Of a DNA stretch of 64,000 nt, positions 1 to 12,169 are shown one piece after another (positions within the stretch are counted from its first letter, which is position 1; every line of letters starts with the position of its first letter). Origin of the DNA: Gorsachius magnificus (lineage: Eukaryota; Chordata; Aves; Pelecaniformes; Ardeidae); NCBI GenBank assembly GCA_034008185.1, contig CM067082.1, forward strand, positions 7,672,984 to 7,736,983, read 5' to 3'. The position numbers and the translations under genes are program-made. The notes beneath the pieces are model-generated. The model had not been told where the DNA came from. It saw only the letters and a list, made by a program, of their open reading frames with translations, and ran no database searches.

Positions 1-1710
1 TACCTTGGTGTTCTCTCCTCATGGTGAACAGAAAAGGTATTTTCTGCATGAAACAGTAGATTCAAGGTATTTTCTAGCCACTGTGTGAATATATAGGGCA
101 GAGGAAACATAAAGAGTTCTAGGGCAAAGCACTGCAGTGCTGTATACAAAAGATAATTGTAGAAGAATCTGAAGGTTGTTCACCACATAAAATCAAAATC
201 AATAAAATTTTTCAGCTATCATACTTGCATTCTGTTTGCCAGGAGAACTTAAAGACAAAAAAAAGAAGCAGATCAGCTGAATCTCTGAAAAGCCCGTAGT
301 GACCAGCCAAGCTTCTTAAACCCAAAGCTTGTTTTATTTCGTTAACAGGAGTAAAGCATTCAAATACCAGAACTATTAAAACACCAAATAACCTTCACAA
401 CTGCCTCTCATATAAGAAGTTGGGGATTTGTTCAGTTGCCTGAAAAAAAGGCATCCAGTGTTGATTAAGAAGGTCAAGAGTATTCAAAATATTCACAGAG
501 CTGTTTGCCATAACACAAGAACTGATGCAGACCTGCACATTTTTTGGACTGGCAATTGGAAATCAAGCAGCATACCCTCAATACAATACAATACAACACA
601 ATACAGAACGATACAACACAATACAATACAACACAACATTGTATTGCACCACATTATTAGGAATATTTTGATTCTTGCTGACTGGGGTTTTTAAAAAGTT
701 TTTAAAGGACCTTAAATATTCCCCTTTTGGAAAACACCCCTGGGGTGTCTTAAATGGCAAGAGGTGCTAGTCACTAAAATGGTTGCTTTCTATCTTTGAC
801 ATTACAGGTGAAATAACTTACAGTTTCTTACACACTCATTTTGGATCCCTGTGTCTCTGTGTTTCTGTCTTAACCAGTTATCACCTCCATTACTTTTTCT
901 CTCTCTCCTGGAAGACATCTTGTAAAAGTGTGTGCTTTGCTGCATCAATAAATTACCCTCAGAAAGAGCTTTGGAGAGCTGAATACCAACTGTAATGTGC
1001 ACTGGGTTACTGTATTTGGAATATGTGAGTGCAGTTCTTTGTGCATTTTGGGAAATGTACGTTTCCAGTCCCTTTCAAAAGAATGTCCCCTGAGAGATAG
1101 CCAGTGTCCTGTTCTGTGCACATCTTGGCTTTATTTGAATCCATTACAAACCTCCAGATTTTTTTTTTTCTCCTTCTTACAGATTTTTTCATGAGTTTTT
1201 AGCCTCATAGTTACTCTTCAATAATTGGAAACAACTCAGAATTTCTAATTGCCTATTAAGGGAGATCAGAAATGCTTGTACTGCAAGGCAGTTCAGATCC
1301 AAGGGAGATTATGGCATTATATTTTTTTTTTCCCCTCTCTCTCTTTTTTATTATTACCTTTGCAAATCAGCAGATTTCTTAGAATAACATGGCTATAATT
1401 GTTTATCTGGGTTTTTTACTGGTAGTGTCATTCATCTCCCTCTAGACAAGAATACCAGCATTCAATACCAAGATGTGTATAGGAAGCCATGACAGTGAAC
1501 AGACCCTCAGATAGTAAACTGTGTCAGGTTTGTCTTGCTTCCACAAAGCTCCTGTGTTTCTCCATCAAACCCCTGAGATTAGCAGAGATAGCTGAATTCT
1601 AGGAGGAAACAAGGAAGCAGCAACAGCAGCAGTTCCAGAACAGGATAAGGAAGAGGCAGCAGAGGCAGCAGCCATGGACTGCAGTGGGCTCAGGAGAAAG
1701 AAAAAACACA
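1..1710. other. Unique AT-rich DNA, no gene recognised
   Basis: Apart from the ATACA microsatellite at 581-637 and short T-runs near 1158 and 1321, I see no recognisable repeat, exon or RNA gene. The open frames here are under 90 codons, overlap on both strands and show no domain-like composition. A GCA/CAG-rich stretch at about 1615-1675 directly precedes the first CR1 copy but is too short and irregular to classify. Confidence 0.6.
581..637. repeat. (ATACA)n microsatellite, imperfect
   Basis: Pentamer repeats of the ATACA type run for about 57 bases, with interruptions such as ACACA and GAACG. The short open frames on both strands across it are read from the repeat and are not genes. Confidence 0.85.
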
Positions 1711-2456
1711 GAATAACAGAATCATAGAATCATTTAGGTTGGAAAAGACCTTTAAGATCATTAAGTCCAACCGTTAACCTAACCCTGCCATCCCACCACT
1801 AAACCATGTCCCTAAGCACCTTTAAATACTTCCAGGGATGGGGACTCGACCACCTCCCTGGGCAGCCCATTCCAGTGCCTGACAACCCTTTCTGTGAAAA
1901 TTTTTTTCCTAAGGTCCAACCTAAACCTGCCCTTGTGCAACTTCAGGCCATTTCCCTTCACCCTATCGCCTGTTACCTGGGAGCAGAGACCAACACCCAC
2001 CTCACTAGAACCTCCTTTCAGGCAGTTGTAGAGGGCGATCAGGTCTCCCCTCAGCCTCCTCTTCTCCAGACTAAACAATGCCAGTTCCCTCAGCCGCTCC
2101 CCATCAGCCTTGTGCTCCAGACCCCTCACCAGCTTTGTTGCCCTTCTCTGGACACTCTCCAGTGCCTCAATGTCCTTGTTGTAGTGAGGGGCCCAAAGCT
2201 GAACACAGCATTCGAGGTGCAGCCTCACCAGTGTAAAGTACAGGGGGATGATCACTTCCCTGCTCCTGCTGGCCGCGCTGTTCCTGACACAAGCCAGGAT
2301 ACTGTTGACTGCCTTGGCCACCTGGGCACACTGCTGGCTCATAATTTGCCAGCTGTCAACCAGCACCCCCAGGTCCTTTTCTGCCAGGCAGCTTTCCAGC
2401 CACTCTTCCCAAAGCCTGTAGCATTGCATGGGGTTGTTGTGACCGAGGTGCAGCAG
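1711..2456 (-). mobile_element. CR1 LINE, 5'-truncated, 3' end intact
   Basis: Read on the minus strand this is the 3' third of a CR1 non-LTR retrotransposon. The plus strand starts with the reverse complement of the typical CR1 3' end (repeated AATCATAGAATCAT, then the ggttggaaaagacct block at 1737-1751). The minus-strand open frame at 1812-2516 encodes the C-terminal part of the CR1 ORF2 protein, downstream of the reverse-transcriptase core. It has typical blocks such as [40 protein letters not shown] and WAPHY. The first roughly 20 residues of that frame lie outside the element. 5' truncation is the norm for CR1 because reverse transcription often stops early. The piece has no catalytic core and cannot move by itself. 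Confidence 0.95.
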
Positions 2457-2691
2457 CAAAGCAATTAATTTATAAAGTCTTGCAACCCACCAACAACCAC
2501 AGTGTTCTTTCTGCATTCACACTAAGCCTATATTTTCAAAAGAGAGGAGACATTATTAAAGACCTCTATCACACGGACACTTGAAGGTACCTCATCTTCA
2601 AAGGTTTTTCCTGATATCTGGAGTTTTCTCATCCCAAAATTCTGGTATCAAAATTGCTGATCCCCTTTATACTGTAAACTGTAGGATAGTG

Positions 2692-3588
2692 GGGGAAGAT
2701 TATGGAACGGTTCATCGTGAGTGTGCTCACTGGGCATATGGCGGACAATCAGGGGATCAGGCCCAGTCAGCATGGGTTCACGAAAGGCAAGTCTTGCCTA
2801 ACCAACCTGATTTCCTTCTATGACCAGGTGACCCGCCTGGTAGATGAGGGAAAGGCTGTGGATGTTGTCTACCTGGACTTCAGCAAAGCCTTTGACGCAG
2901 TTTCCCACAGCATTCTCCTAGAGAAGCTGGCAGTTCATGGCCTAGATGGATGTACTCTTTGCTGGGTAAAAAACTGGCTGGGTGGCCGAGCCCAGAGAGT
3001 CATGGTGAATGGAGCTAAATCCAGTTGGCGGCCGGTCACAAGAGGTTTCCCCCAGGGCTCGGTGTTGGGGCCGGTCTTGTTTAATATCGTTATCAATGAC
3101 CCGGATGAGGGAATTGAATGTGCCCTCAGTAACTTTGCAGATGACACCAAACTGGGTGGTAGTGTTGATCTGCTAGAGGAGAGGAGGGCTCTGCAGAGGG
3201 ACCTGGACAGGCTGGATCAATGGGCTGAGGCCAACTGTTCGAGGTTCAACAAGGCCAAGTGCCGGGTCCTGCACTTTGGTCACAACAACCCCATGCAGCG
3301 CTACAGGCTTGGGGAAGAGTGGCTGGAAAGCTGCCTGGCAGAAAAGGACCTGGGGGCACTGGTTGACAGCCAGCTGAATGTGAGCCAGCAGTGTGCCCAG
3401 GTGGCCAAGAAGGCCAATGGCATCCTGGCTTGTATCAGGAATAGTGTGGCCAGCAGGAGTAGGGAAGTGATCGTGCCCCTGTACTCGGTGCTGGTGAGGC
3501 CGCACCTCGAATACTGTGTTCAGTTTTGGGCCCCTCACTACAAGAAAGATGTTGCCTTGCTGGAACATGTCCAGAGGAGAGCAACAAA
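2692..3588 (+). mobile_element. CR1 LINE fragment with open reverse-transcriptase frame
   Basis: A plus-strand CR1 fragment covers the reverse-transcriptase domain and part of the region after it. Both ends are missing. Homology begins near the ATTATGGAACGGTTC block and stops abruptly after AGCAACAAA at 3588, so the last several hundred bases and the 3' tail are absent. Loss of the 3' end is unusual for a LINE insertion, because priming starts there; later deletion or rearrangement is the likely cause. The fragment overlaps in content, but in inverted orientation, with the minus-strand CR1 just upstream. Confidence 0.95.
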
Positions 3589-3610
3589 TACCTCCATGGG
3601 CTGGAGGTAA
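2702..3610 (+). pseudogene. CR1 ORF2 reverse-transcriptase fragment (302 codons, uninterrupted)
   Basis: This frame encodes part of the CR1 ORF2 reverse transcriptase, the enzyme that copies CR1 RNA into DNA at the insertion site. Visible landmarks are the first catalytic block [12 protein letters not shown] (Asp at residue 59), the [10 protein letters not shown] block at 118-127 and the FADD catalytic box at 145-148 (the family's YADD-like motif). Downstream are [15 protein letters not shown] and [13 protein letters not shown]. The N-terminal endonuclease and start of the RT domain are missing. The last seven codons, NTSMGWR, read into flanking DNA. The ATG at 2702 is simply the first Met in the remnant, not a native start. 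No stop or frameshift occurs in about 300 codons, suggesting a fairly young copy, but it cannot be functional without the endonuclease and 3' end. Confidence 0.9.
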
Positions 3611-6600
3611 ACTGGCTATTTTAAAGGACTGGTAATAACAACAAGGAATCCTCCCATCATCTGTCATGACATTTTTTTAAGAATATTTTTAGTGTTGATG
3701 TTGCTTCCTCATAGTTGAGGGACAAGTGTTTAACCAGAGCCTCATGAAGGCCAGACTATCGGTGAAAGCAAATTGTATTATGTTCAGTCTAGGGATGCTG
3801 CTTTTGACTGTTTGAAGTAAAGTTGCAGAGGATTTTGTAGGTACAACATCCAAGGTATACTCATCTGTTTTCAATGAGGTTTGCAGCCTTATCGTACTGT
3901 GAAATACCGGATCCCTTCTTGCATTGCAATTGCTGACAAAATTAGGGCTACAGATCTTCAGTCTCAGATTATGCCATTTCTAATCCTTGTAACATTGTGC
4001 CAGTTGCTGAGTAAAGCAGGGAAATGTGTGTGTAAAAAAAAAAAAAAAAAAAAAAGAAAAGCCTAACTAAAATGTCTTTGCAGACAGCATAAATTGTGTT
4101 GTCTGAACACTTCAAAATATTAATGGACTTTATCTTAACAACTTCACTATGAAGTAGGGAAGTAGTATTCAGTTTTAACAATAAAGGCCTAAAGTACAGA
4201 AAGGCAAAGGATCAACATTAAAGACAAACGAGCCAATCAAAAAAACCACAAAGACAAAAAAAAAATCCCAACTAAAATAAATAGATCTCAGGCACTAATC
4301 TTTCTGGACTGCTGCTCTGATTTTTGTATCCTATGCTTAATATGTAGGCTTGGGACATTTTGGAGAGCAAAATTGACCTGGATAACTTACAGTCATGCTT
4401 TTTCTTGAATGTTATCTGAATTAAAAAAGAGTCCTACTTTTCCTTGGCTTTAGGCACTAGATAGCTGGTGTCTGATCTTGTACCTGAGGTGCATCACTAC
4501 AAATACAAATCATACTCTAGGTCTTTGAAAAGGAACTGTTTATTCTGCATTTGTACAGACCAAACATAATGAATTCACACCCTTATTGACTCAGCTTTCT
4601 TGACCCTAAAACTGTAGTAATAAAAGGACCTTCTGAACAATGTAACAGATGTAGAAATAAGACAGAAGTATTTGTTATTAAAGAAAAAATTAACACGAAC
4701 ACAGGAAATTCATGGGCTAACTAAATCCCTAGCCCATCCTGTCCAGGAAATGTTTCTGTGAAAGAGAAATTGCAATTAAACTGAGAAAGCAAGAGGTTAA
4801 TATGGTCATCTTTCTTTTTTCAGCCTGAAGGTTTAATCCAGATTCCCAAGTCTAAATCCTTATATTTTAAATCTGTTTCTTCTCACACATATTTTGCATT
4901 CTAGCTTGAAATGTTTAATAAACTTGTTGCTTGTTTGAACATCCATTTATTGCAAGAGTTTGGTTGTTTATTTTTTACATACTAAATACTTGGTTTTCAT
5001 TGCACATTTGAATATCTTTACATGCATAATTAAGAGATTAGCTAATACTCACACCTAAAAAATTCACAGTGATGCATATGCATATACACAAGGAAGAAAA
5101 AGCATTCTTAAAGGAAAAAAATAATTAAGTAAGTAGCATTCGCTACTGTGGTGCATGAAAGTTACTGAAGTGCCCCTTTTCCTTTTGAGAAATCTTTTTT
5201 TCTGAATATTATTGAAGGACCAGGCCCAGCGTATATCTCAGCTATTGAGCATCCTATGTCAGTACAAAGTCTCATTGATTTTGGTAGGATTTTGTGCTAC
5301 TGGATCCAGGTGCAAAATTGGAGCCAAAGTCAGAATAGAGGGAACATTGATCCATGATGGTATGGCAATTCCCTTGTTTCTGTGCTATTGAATCACATTG
5401 CATTTGAAAGTCATTGAATTAAAATGAATCCTCAAATAAATGTGAGGGGTTTTCAAACTACAGCACAAAGTATGTCAAATTACTCTCTGAATGATTCAGC
5501 CAAAATTTCTAAATGACTTGATCACACAATCCATAGGGTTTATAATTAAAAGTATGCAAGTGCATGAATATAGGTACATTTTTCTTGGATGTGCTTCAGA
5601 GACCTATAAAAGCCTCAGACATTACTAGAGATGTTCCGAATTAACCATAAATAATTCAGGTAGCCTGAGAACCTCTGCATCTGCTGTTTTGCAGAGAATC
5701 TGCATGTACTGTTATTAGCTTTCCTTCTAGCCACTGCAATTATTTTTGAAACAGCTCCTCGCTATTTAAATGTATAGCAGGTATTTGAAAGAAAAGCTCT
5801 TACAAAAAAAAAAAAAATATCCAGATGTGCTATGTTGAGTTTCTCCAAGATATGTCAATACATTGTTTTGGGGTCACAGACTGATGTTATGTGACTCTAA
5901 ATGTCAAACCTGAAAAAAAAAATAAATTACTTCTCAGCTTTGGATAGACAGTTCTGTTCTAATACGCAATATTCTATCTAAATTCTTGATTGCTTTATAG
6001 AAGATCATGCCCCTAATAAAAGTGCTTCTCCCTCTGCATTTTTGACTTTGCTCTACTACTTTTTCTTTTCTCCCCTTCAGTAAAACTGATTCATGCAGCA
6101 CATTTTGTTCTCATATGCACTTATTTATCCTAGAATTATAATAACTGCAGGGAATTAGTTAAAATTAAAAAGTGCTAGCAAAATAGAAACAAGTTATTAT
6201 AAATATAAAACAAAAAAAATAAAATTTGAAAGAGCAGCTGACTATTTTGAGCTGACTTCAGCTGTATGATCTATAGTCTCTTGAGTAGAGATAGGTGAAG
6301 TGTTTTCTGACCTAAATATTTCTGCTGAAAAATACAGAACTATGCCAATCATATAAGCCATCTAAAAATAAAATAAAATAATGCTTTTTATTTCAAGATT
6401 TTTAAAACAATAACATTATTGACTGATATTATGTTTCCAAATGCACTTGTGAAAGTAGCTTGAGACAAATAATTGCTTTTGTTCTGTTACAGTTCCTGAA
6501 ATAAAATTCTTGTTTGCTCAATGATAAAAAAAATCCCTACTTTTGAGAAAAGAGACATTGTATGTCCAGTCCAAACCATTTTTTTCCATTGACACAAACC

Positions 6601-7625
6601 CAAGAGTTAATTATTTGCTCAGTTCTGCTCCTGAGTTTAAACAACATCCCTAAGGGTTTTGTGTAGGCCAGATATATTTTGTCTCCTTTTGTCTTTCCAG
6701 TGAGGAATGACATTTTTCTTAACTTATCGGGCTGTTATATATTTCAGGAGAATCTTGAGATGATACTCTGCAGTAGACTGCAGGTGAACTTTGCTCAAGT
6801 CCCAAGGTGGTCTTAAGGTGGTATTGCATGTTTATGGTTGTACAATACCTGCCAAGATAAGGCTTGTTCACTTGAACTATTGCACATCAACTGATGGTTG
6901 CTGCCTTTCACAGGTCAGGTCAACCAGCTGAGGTTGACAGGCCCACTCACAAACTGGTTTTTCAATGAAGTGGCAAAGGAGTGGGGGGAATTCCTGCTGT
7001 GGGGAATGAATACTTACTCTGGCTTAATTCAAAGCACAAATAGAATGGCACACTGCAGCCCCTATGGAATAATTTTATTATCAACAGCTATACACTACAG
7101 CAAAATATGTTTACTATAAGTAAACAAAACTGCAGTTGAAGGAGGTTTGATCACTGTAGGGAAGACTAGGTTCTTGAGTTGCTTCTGGGGTCCCAAAGCT
7201 GCTCCTTACTGATGTTTTGGACATCACTTCCCACTGTTTGTTTCTCTTTATCTCCAAACCCTGTCACCACTTTGTTTAAACTCTATGTACTCTCCAGAAT
7301 TAATTTATTTTATCCAGTCAGGGTTGGGGGGGTTGCATGTCTGTCACAAGCCTCACATCACATTCAATTCTACTTCTTGTTGTCTTCATAACTGCCTCTG
7401 CACACTTCATGTTGCCATTACGTTAGGTGCAAGGCAAGTGACACATCTTTATAAAAAAGCCTGTTTTTCTTCTGTTATTTGCTTACCAACTTGTTAGGCT
7501 AAGTGGTTCTTAAAGCCTCTGATACCACTGGAACATTGTTTTCCATTGACGCTGTAAAGCCCATTTATGAATCATTATATGCTGCAAAAAACTTCTAGGA
7601 ATATCCACTGAACTGCCAGGATGTT
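3589..7625. other. Unique AT-rich DNA, no gene recognised
   Basis: About 4 kb of AT-rich sequence holds a 22-base A-run at 4034-4055 and several shorter A-runs (about 5802, 5913, 6210). Open frames are at most 73 codons with no recognisable domain. A stretch near 5218-5330 has the feel of an old, decayed repeat but cannot be assigned by eye. I see no CR1 or LTR signature here. Confidence 0.55.
4034..4055. repeat. Poly(A) run, 22 bases
   Basis: A run of 22 A follows TGTGTGT. No poly(A) signal or retrogene-like body is recognisable immediately upstream, so it is called a homopolymer rather than a retroposon tail. Confidence 0.85.
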
Positions 7626-8047
7626 TGTCCTGGTTTTGGCTGGGATAGAGTTAATTTTCTTCATAGTAGCTAGCACAGTGCTGTGTTTTGGATTTAGGAC
7701 TAGAAGAATGTTGATAACACGCTGATGTTTTTAGTTGTTGCCAAGTAGTGCTCAGACTGCTCAAGGACTTTTTGAGCTTCTCCTGCTCGGCCAGGTGCAT
7801 AACAAGTTGGGAGTACAGCACAGCTAGGACAGCTAAACCAAATTGACCAAAGAGCTATTCCATACCATAGAACGTCATGCTCGGGGGGGGGCTTAGTCGG
7901 TCAGTCACGGACAGAGTGATGGCAGCTCGGGCTGTGTGATCGCGGCTAGGGGGGAGTGATCGCGGCTCAGGACGGGCTCGGCATTGGTCAGTGGGTGGTG
8001 AGCAATTGCATTGTGCATCACTTGTTTTATATATTTTGTATATTTTC

Positions 8048-8078
<31 letters not shown>

Positions 8079-8210
8079 CATCTCTTATTAAACTGTCTCT
8101 ATCTCAACCCATGGGTCTTACTTTTCTTTTCCAATTCTCTCCCCCATCCCACTGAGGGAGGGGGGGGAGTGAGCGAGCAGCTTAGTTGCCAGCTGGGTTA
8201 AACCACGACA
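7626..8210 (+). mobile_element. Solo LTR of an avian endogenous retrovirus (TATA-less, G-run variant)
   Basis: A complete 585-bp LTR starts TGTCCTGG and ends ACCACGACA, giving the TG...CA termini of retroviral LTRs. The 5 bases before it (ATGTT, 7621-7625) and after it (ATGCT, 8211-8215) match at four of five positions, consistent with a 5-bp target-site duplication as made by ERVL-type and some other integrases. ATTAAA at 8087-8092 sits where the poly(A) signal is expected. Where sister copies have TATATAAA, this copy has a run of nine or more G (about 7883-7891) after ATGCTC. A TTA microsatellite lies at 8048-8078. No internal retroviral genes flank it, so it is a solo LTR. Confidence 0.92.
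8048..8078. repeat. (TTA)n microsatellite inside the LTR
   Basis: About ten TTA units lie just upstream of the LTR's ATTAAA signal. The nested LTR at 12170-12727 has a corresponding imperfect TTA-type tract, and the outer LTR has an ATT/AGT-rich one, so this is a family feature that expands and shrinks. Confidence 0.9.
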
Positions 8211-11200
8211 ATGCTGCAAACGTTTATGACTCCATGGGAACCAGGATCTGTAGGAGGTCCTTGGGAGACAAGAGGGAGGGATGGGGCAGCAGTCAGGGGC
8301 AGACCCCAGCCCCAAGCATCAGGCACCTCTATGGGGATGTTGCAGGTACACAGAATAACAAAGTAGTGTCGTTTTATACCAGTTGAGAAGATCTGGTAAA
8401 CTCTTTCCAAAGTCCTAGATAAATAGGAAAAGGTCAAAAAGTTACTCCTTTGGAAGAAACTGTTCTGTTTACCTGTCAGAAAGCTGTTCTGGAAGCTAAA
8501 CCCATCAATCTGCTTAATCTGGGCAAAACAAACAGTTCTCTGTTTTTCTCTATACTATAAAGTAGTTTTCACAGGATATATTTTAGTCAGTATCTCTCAG
8601 ACTGAGTCTCCCTTCACTATATAATAATCAATACTGTGACAAGTTTTTTAAACTTTTACACTTGCCTAACATTTTTTTATATAAGAAAATAAATCATGTT
8701 TCCAAAATATAGAGTATTTATCTTTGAAAGTTTTAGCTTCAACATTATAAAGAAAATATAAAACATTATGAGTGAGATTTTATATGAGGGAATACATGAC
8801 CTATCAGGAAAAGAAAAAAAAAACACAAATGAATTATGAAACACAGAAGCCTTTAAAAAAAGGGAAGAGGTTACTGAATATGGAAATTTAAGGATTTTCA
8901 AGTTTATAACGTGCAGCATCTTTATTTTTGTGATCATTAATAACACAATTGCACTGGCAATGTAAATCCCAGCAGAACTTGCAAACCTTGAATCAGAATT
9001 CATTTCCTTTTGTCTTTGCTGTAATAATGAGTATATACAGAAATAAATCTCATAGTTCTTCATTTCTATTTTCTTGAAGTCTTTGAAGATTGGCGAGGGG
9101 GGAATTTTAGCGAGATGGCAGAGGTAACAACATGTGCAGCTCTGTAGTTCTAGGTTGCAGATTAGCTATTTATATTATAGGGATGCATGCTGTAGGCAGG
9201 AGTCCACTGACTCACAGTAAGGGAGTTTTCAGATTCCAGAGTTATTACAGGCTCTACGTACAACCAAAAGTCACAGAACAATGACAAAGCTCAGGAAAGA
9301 ACTCTTTTCACATCCAGACAAAGGTCCTAACAACTTGACTGTGATGGTTTTCACCATCTCTTTTTGGAGGATTGTTGCTTCTGTAAAATCCTTGATTTGA
9401 ATGAAGCTATTCACATTGGGAATCCTAATCCATTAGGATTAGGCCCAGAGCCCAGACCTGAATGCTGTTTAGTGGCTCGCTGGTAACAAACTTCTGGGCC
9501 CTGTTACAAAGGTACAGTCCTTTCTATGCTGAATGAAGCCTGTCTGTACATTATATGTGTTTTTCTCATGTTTGAGTAACAAATAATATTACTATATTAC
9601 TACTATTACTGTGTTGATATTTTTCTGGCCTTTTTCTGGCATTTTACTGGCATTCCTACAGATAGCTTGGGGAGGTGGGCAAAGAAACTAATAAGCTTGA
9701 ACTACACTGACTCTTGACTAAATCATTCTCTCAAATTAGGTTGTACTCAAACCCCTCTGTTATTGCTCCTCCACTTCTCTAGAAACAGGAGAGTTAAATA
9801 ATTTCAAGATTCCACTTGGCCCCTTTCTGGGTACAGAATTTCAATATAATTTTTGAAAGAGAGGGTCAAAAAACCTATAAAAATAAACTCTTCTCCTGCT
9901 TTTACATACAACCTAAGAGGACAATGAAGACATTAACCTGAGTATAGGCCTTTTGCACAGGAAAAACTAACATGAACCACTTTAATGTTATAATCACTGT
10001 CAAAGCATGAGATTTAGAGGTGAGGCAGGAAAGAATTTAAATTTTAAAGAACTTTTCTGAAAGGTTTTACATTTTCCCAAGTAATATCTCCCGTTACTTT
10101 AGCATGTTCATTGTTTTCCTACCCATAGCCATCAAATTATTCTTCCTTTTTCACATATAGTGCTGATACCTACTGATGGATTGTATTGTTTACAAAGTCT
10201 GCAGCTCAACAGATTTTGAAAACTGCTGCAATTCAGAAGTTAATAGCTGGTTCTCTTGAAAATGGAAGGTCAGAATTAAAACTGTGTACCACGAGACTGT
10301 CACTGTGAGTATGGGTTTGCAAATAATCTCTGAGGCACAAACAGAATATACAACAGCAAAATGTATTATGTAACTTTTAAACACTTAGGCGTATGTTTGA
10401 GATTGACTTTGATATGTAGGTATGTGAGACACTTAAAAAATGGAGCATTTTTGAGACCATTTTGACAAATGATACTTCCTTCAACAATTGGCCAGCAATG
10501 GAAGCTGTGTCACTTCTAAGTGCATCTAAATTGCCTAGTACTATTAAGAAGTCATTTAAGCTTCAGCAGTGTTTTGTCTGATTCTGAAACTGAGCACTTA
10601 AAATGTATGTCTTGTCCAAACACATAATGAAAACATTATTTTTTACTTTCTTTTTAAGCCAGTCTTCTTCCACAAACACATACACAACCCAAGCTGAAAA
10701 GAAATAAAATAGCAAATGATGATGACATGTTCTATCAAACGCATGAGTGAAACAGAATCTATCACTGTGTCACTCTGGGTATAAGAGCTTTCTTCTAGGA
10801 CTCAAGGGGATATTATAATAAGAAAGCCTTTTTTGGCACTTCATGTGATTCATGATTTAGAAGCAACATCCATGAGTTTCATACACCAAGGAAAAGCTTG
10901 GGTAGATACACAGTAATACAGAATAAGTCAAAAGGATTTCTGATTAAACAAACCACTCAAATGCACATAATAATTTAAATGTTTCTACAGTAAAATGAGT
11001 GGGAGAAACCTTCTATGGAAGTTACTAAGTATAATTTACAAACTCATACACACTATTGCATATGATTCTCTTATATCCTTATATATTTGTGCAGTGCCTA
11101 GAACTGGTGAGAGTCAAAGCACTGGTGGGAATGAAATACAAATCCTATATTCAGTAGTAAATGGAAATGGAGATTTTTCCTTCGATCAATCTTGTAGCCA

Positions 11201-11833
11201 TTTTCTTCACCTCTTCCAATGTAAATGCATAGGAAAAAGTATAGACTGCTACAACACAGCTATTGCCCAGTCTCACAACAGTGCACTAAACAATTTAGAA
11301 GTTGCTGACAGCATAAGTGTTTATAAGTGGCACCTCAAAAAACGAAAATAAAATTCTGAAGGACAGTCTATCCCTAAGAAAGGATGGGGAAATAAAGTGT
11401 TGGGTAAATGTAAATCTTATGATGATTCCCATTACGTTGCCTCAAACCCTTCCTTTCAAATATGTCTTTGTACACTAAGGTGGAAGAAGACTTAATCATT
11501 TGTGTGGAAACCAAATACTTTTTTCTTAAAGCCCTTCTTAAAATTCCCTTTTGTTCTTACAGAAGATACATAAATTAATACCAAGTTGCTGTTGTGCTGA
11601 AATCACTGTTCAACATGCCAAGAAATATTCCTGTCTTTCTCAGGCTCTCCATTCTGTTTGTATTGATGAGACTTGCATTTAGATTGTGAGATTTCTTAGC
11701 CAGAGAAGGTCGTCTTTTGTTCAAATTTTGTATGGTACCCATTCCAGTTGGAACCTTATTCCACAGCATGGGCTTCTAGGCAGTACAGAACTTGAAATGT
11801 ATGTCATGAGGAAAGAGGTGAATAAGCACTTAT
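8211..11833. other. Unique AT-rich DNA, no gene recognised
   Basis: About 3.6 kb has no CR1 or LTR signature. The largest open frames are 128 codons (minus, 8677-9063) and 118 codons (plus, 10995-11351). Both are rich in residues encoded by AT-rich codons and show no domain I recognise, so they are not called as genes. Confidence 0.55.
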
Positions 11834-11957
11834 AGAATCATAGAATCATAGAATGTTTTGGGTTGGAAGGTACCCTTAGAGGTCATCTAGTCCAACCCCC
11901 CTGCAGTGAGCAGGGACACCACTAACTAGATCAGGTTGCTCAGAGCTCCTTCACTTG
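11834..11957 (-). mobile_element. CR1 LINE 3' end, cut off by an LTR
   Basis: The plus strand shows tandem AGAATCATAGAATC copies followed by the GGGTTGGAAGGTACC block and GTCATCTAGTCCAAC, the reverse complement of a CR1 3' end. The wording differs from the copy at 1711, pointing to another CR1 subfamily. The element runs only about 120 bases before the LTR begins at 11959. No continuation of the CR1 is recognisable after the LTR, so either the CR1 was this short or the far side was deleted. Confidence 0.9.
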
Positions 11958-11958
11958 C

Positions 11959-12169
11959 TGTCCTGGTTTTGGCTGGAATAGAGTTAATTTTTTTCTTCCT
12001 AGTAGCTGACGTAGTGCTGTGTTTTGGATTTAGTATAAGAATGTTGATAACACACGGATGGTTTAGTTGTTGCTGAGCAGGGCTTACACCAGTTAAGGAC
12101 TTTTCACTTTCCCCTGCTCTGCCAGGTGCACAAGAAGCTGGGAGGGGGCACAGCCAGGACAGATGACCC
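11959..12169 (+). mobile_element. Outer LTR, 5' part (split by nested LTR)
   Basis: Starts TGTCCTGGTTTTGGCTGG like the other copies and runs to ACAGATGACCC, where the minus-strand LTR interrupts it. The second part resumes at 12728. It inserted into or beside the CR1 tail at 11834-11957, so it is younger than that CR1. The last five bases before the break (GACCC) are the target duplicated by the nested insertion. Confidence 0.92.

Noticed and set aside
8677..9063. 128-codon minus-strand frame
   Set aside because: Hydrophobic and Lys/Ile/Phe-rich as expected of AT-rich non-coding DNA; no recognisable family.
10995..11351. 118-codon plus-strand frame
   Set aside because: No domain, no splice or promoter context, ordinary chance length in this composition.
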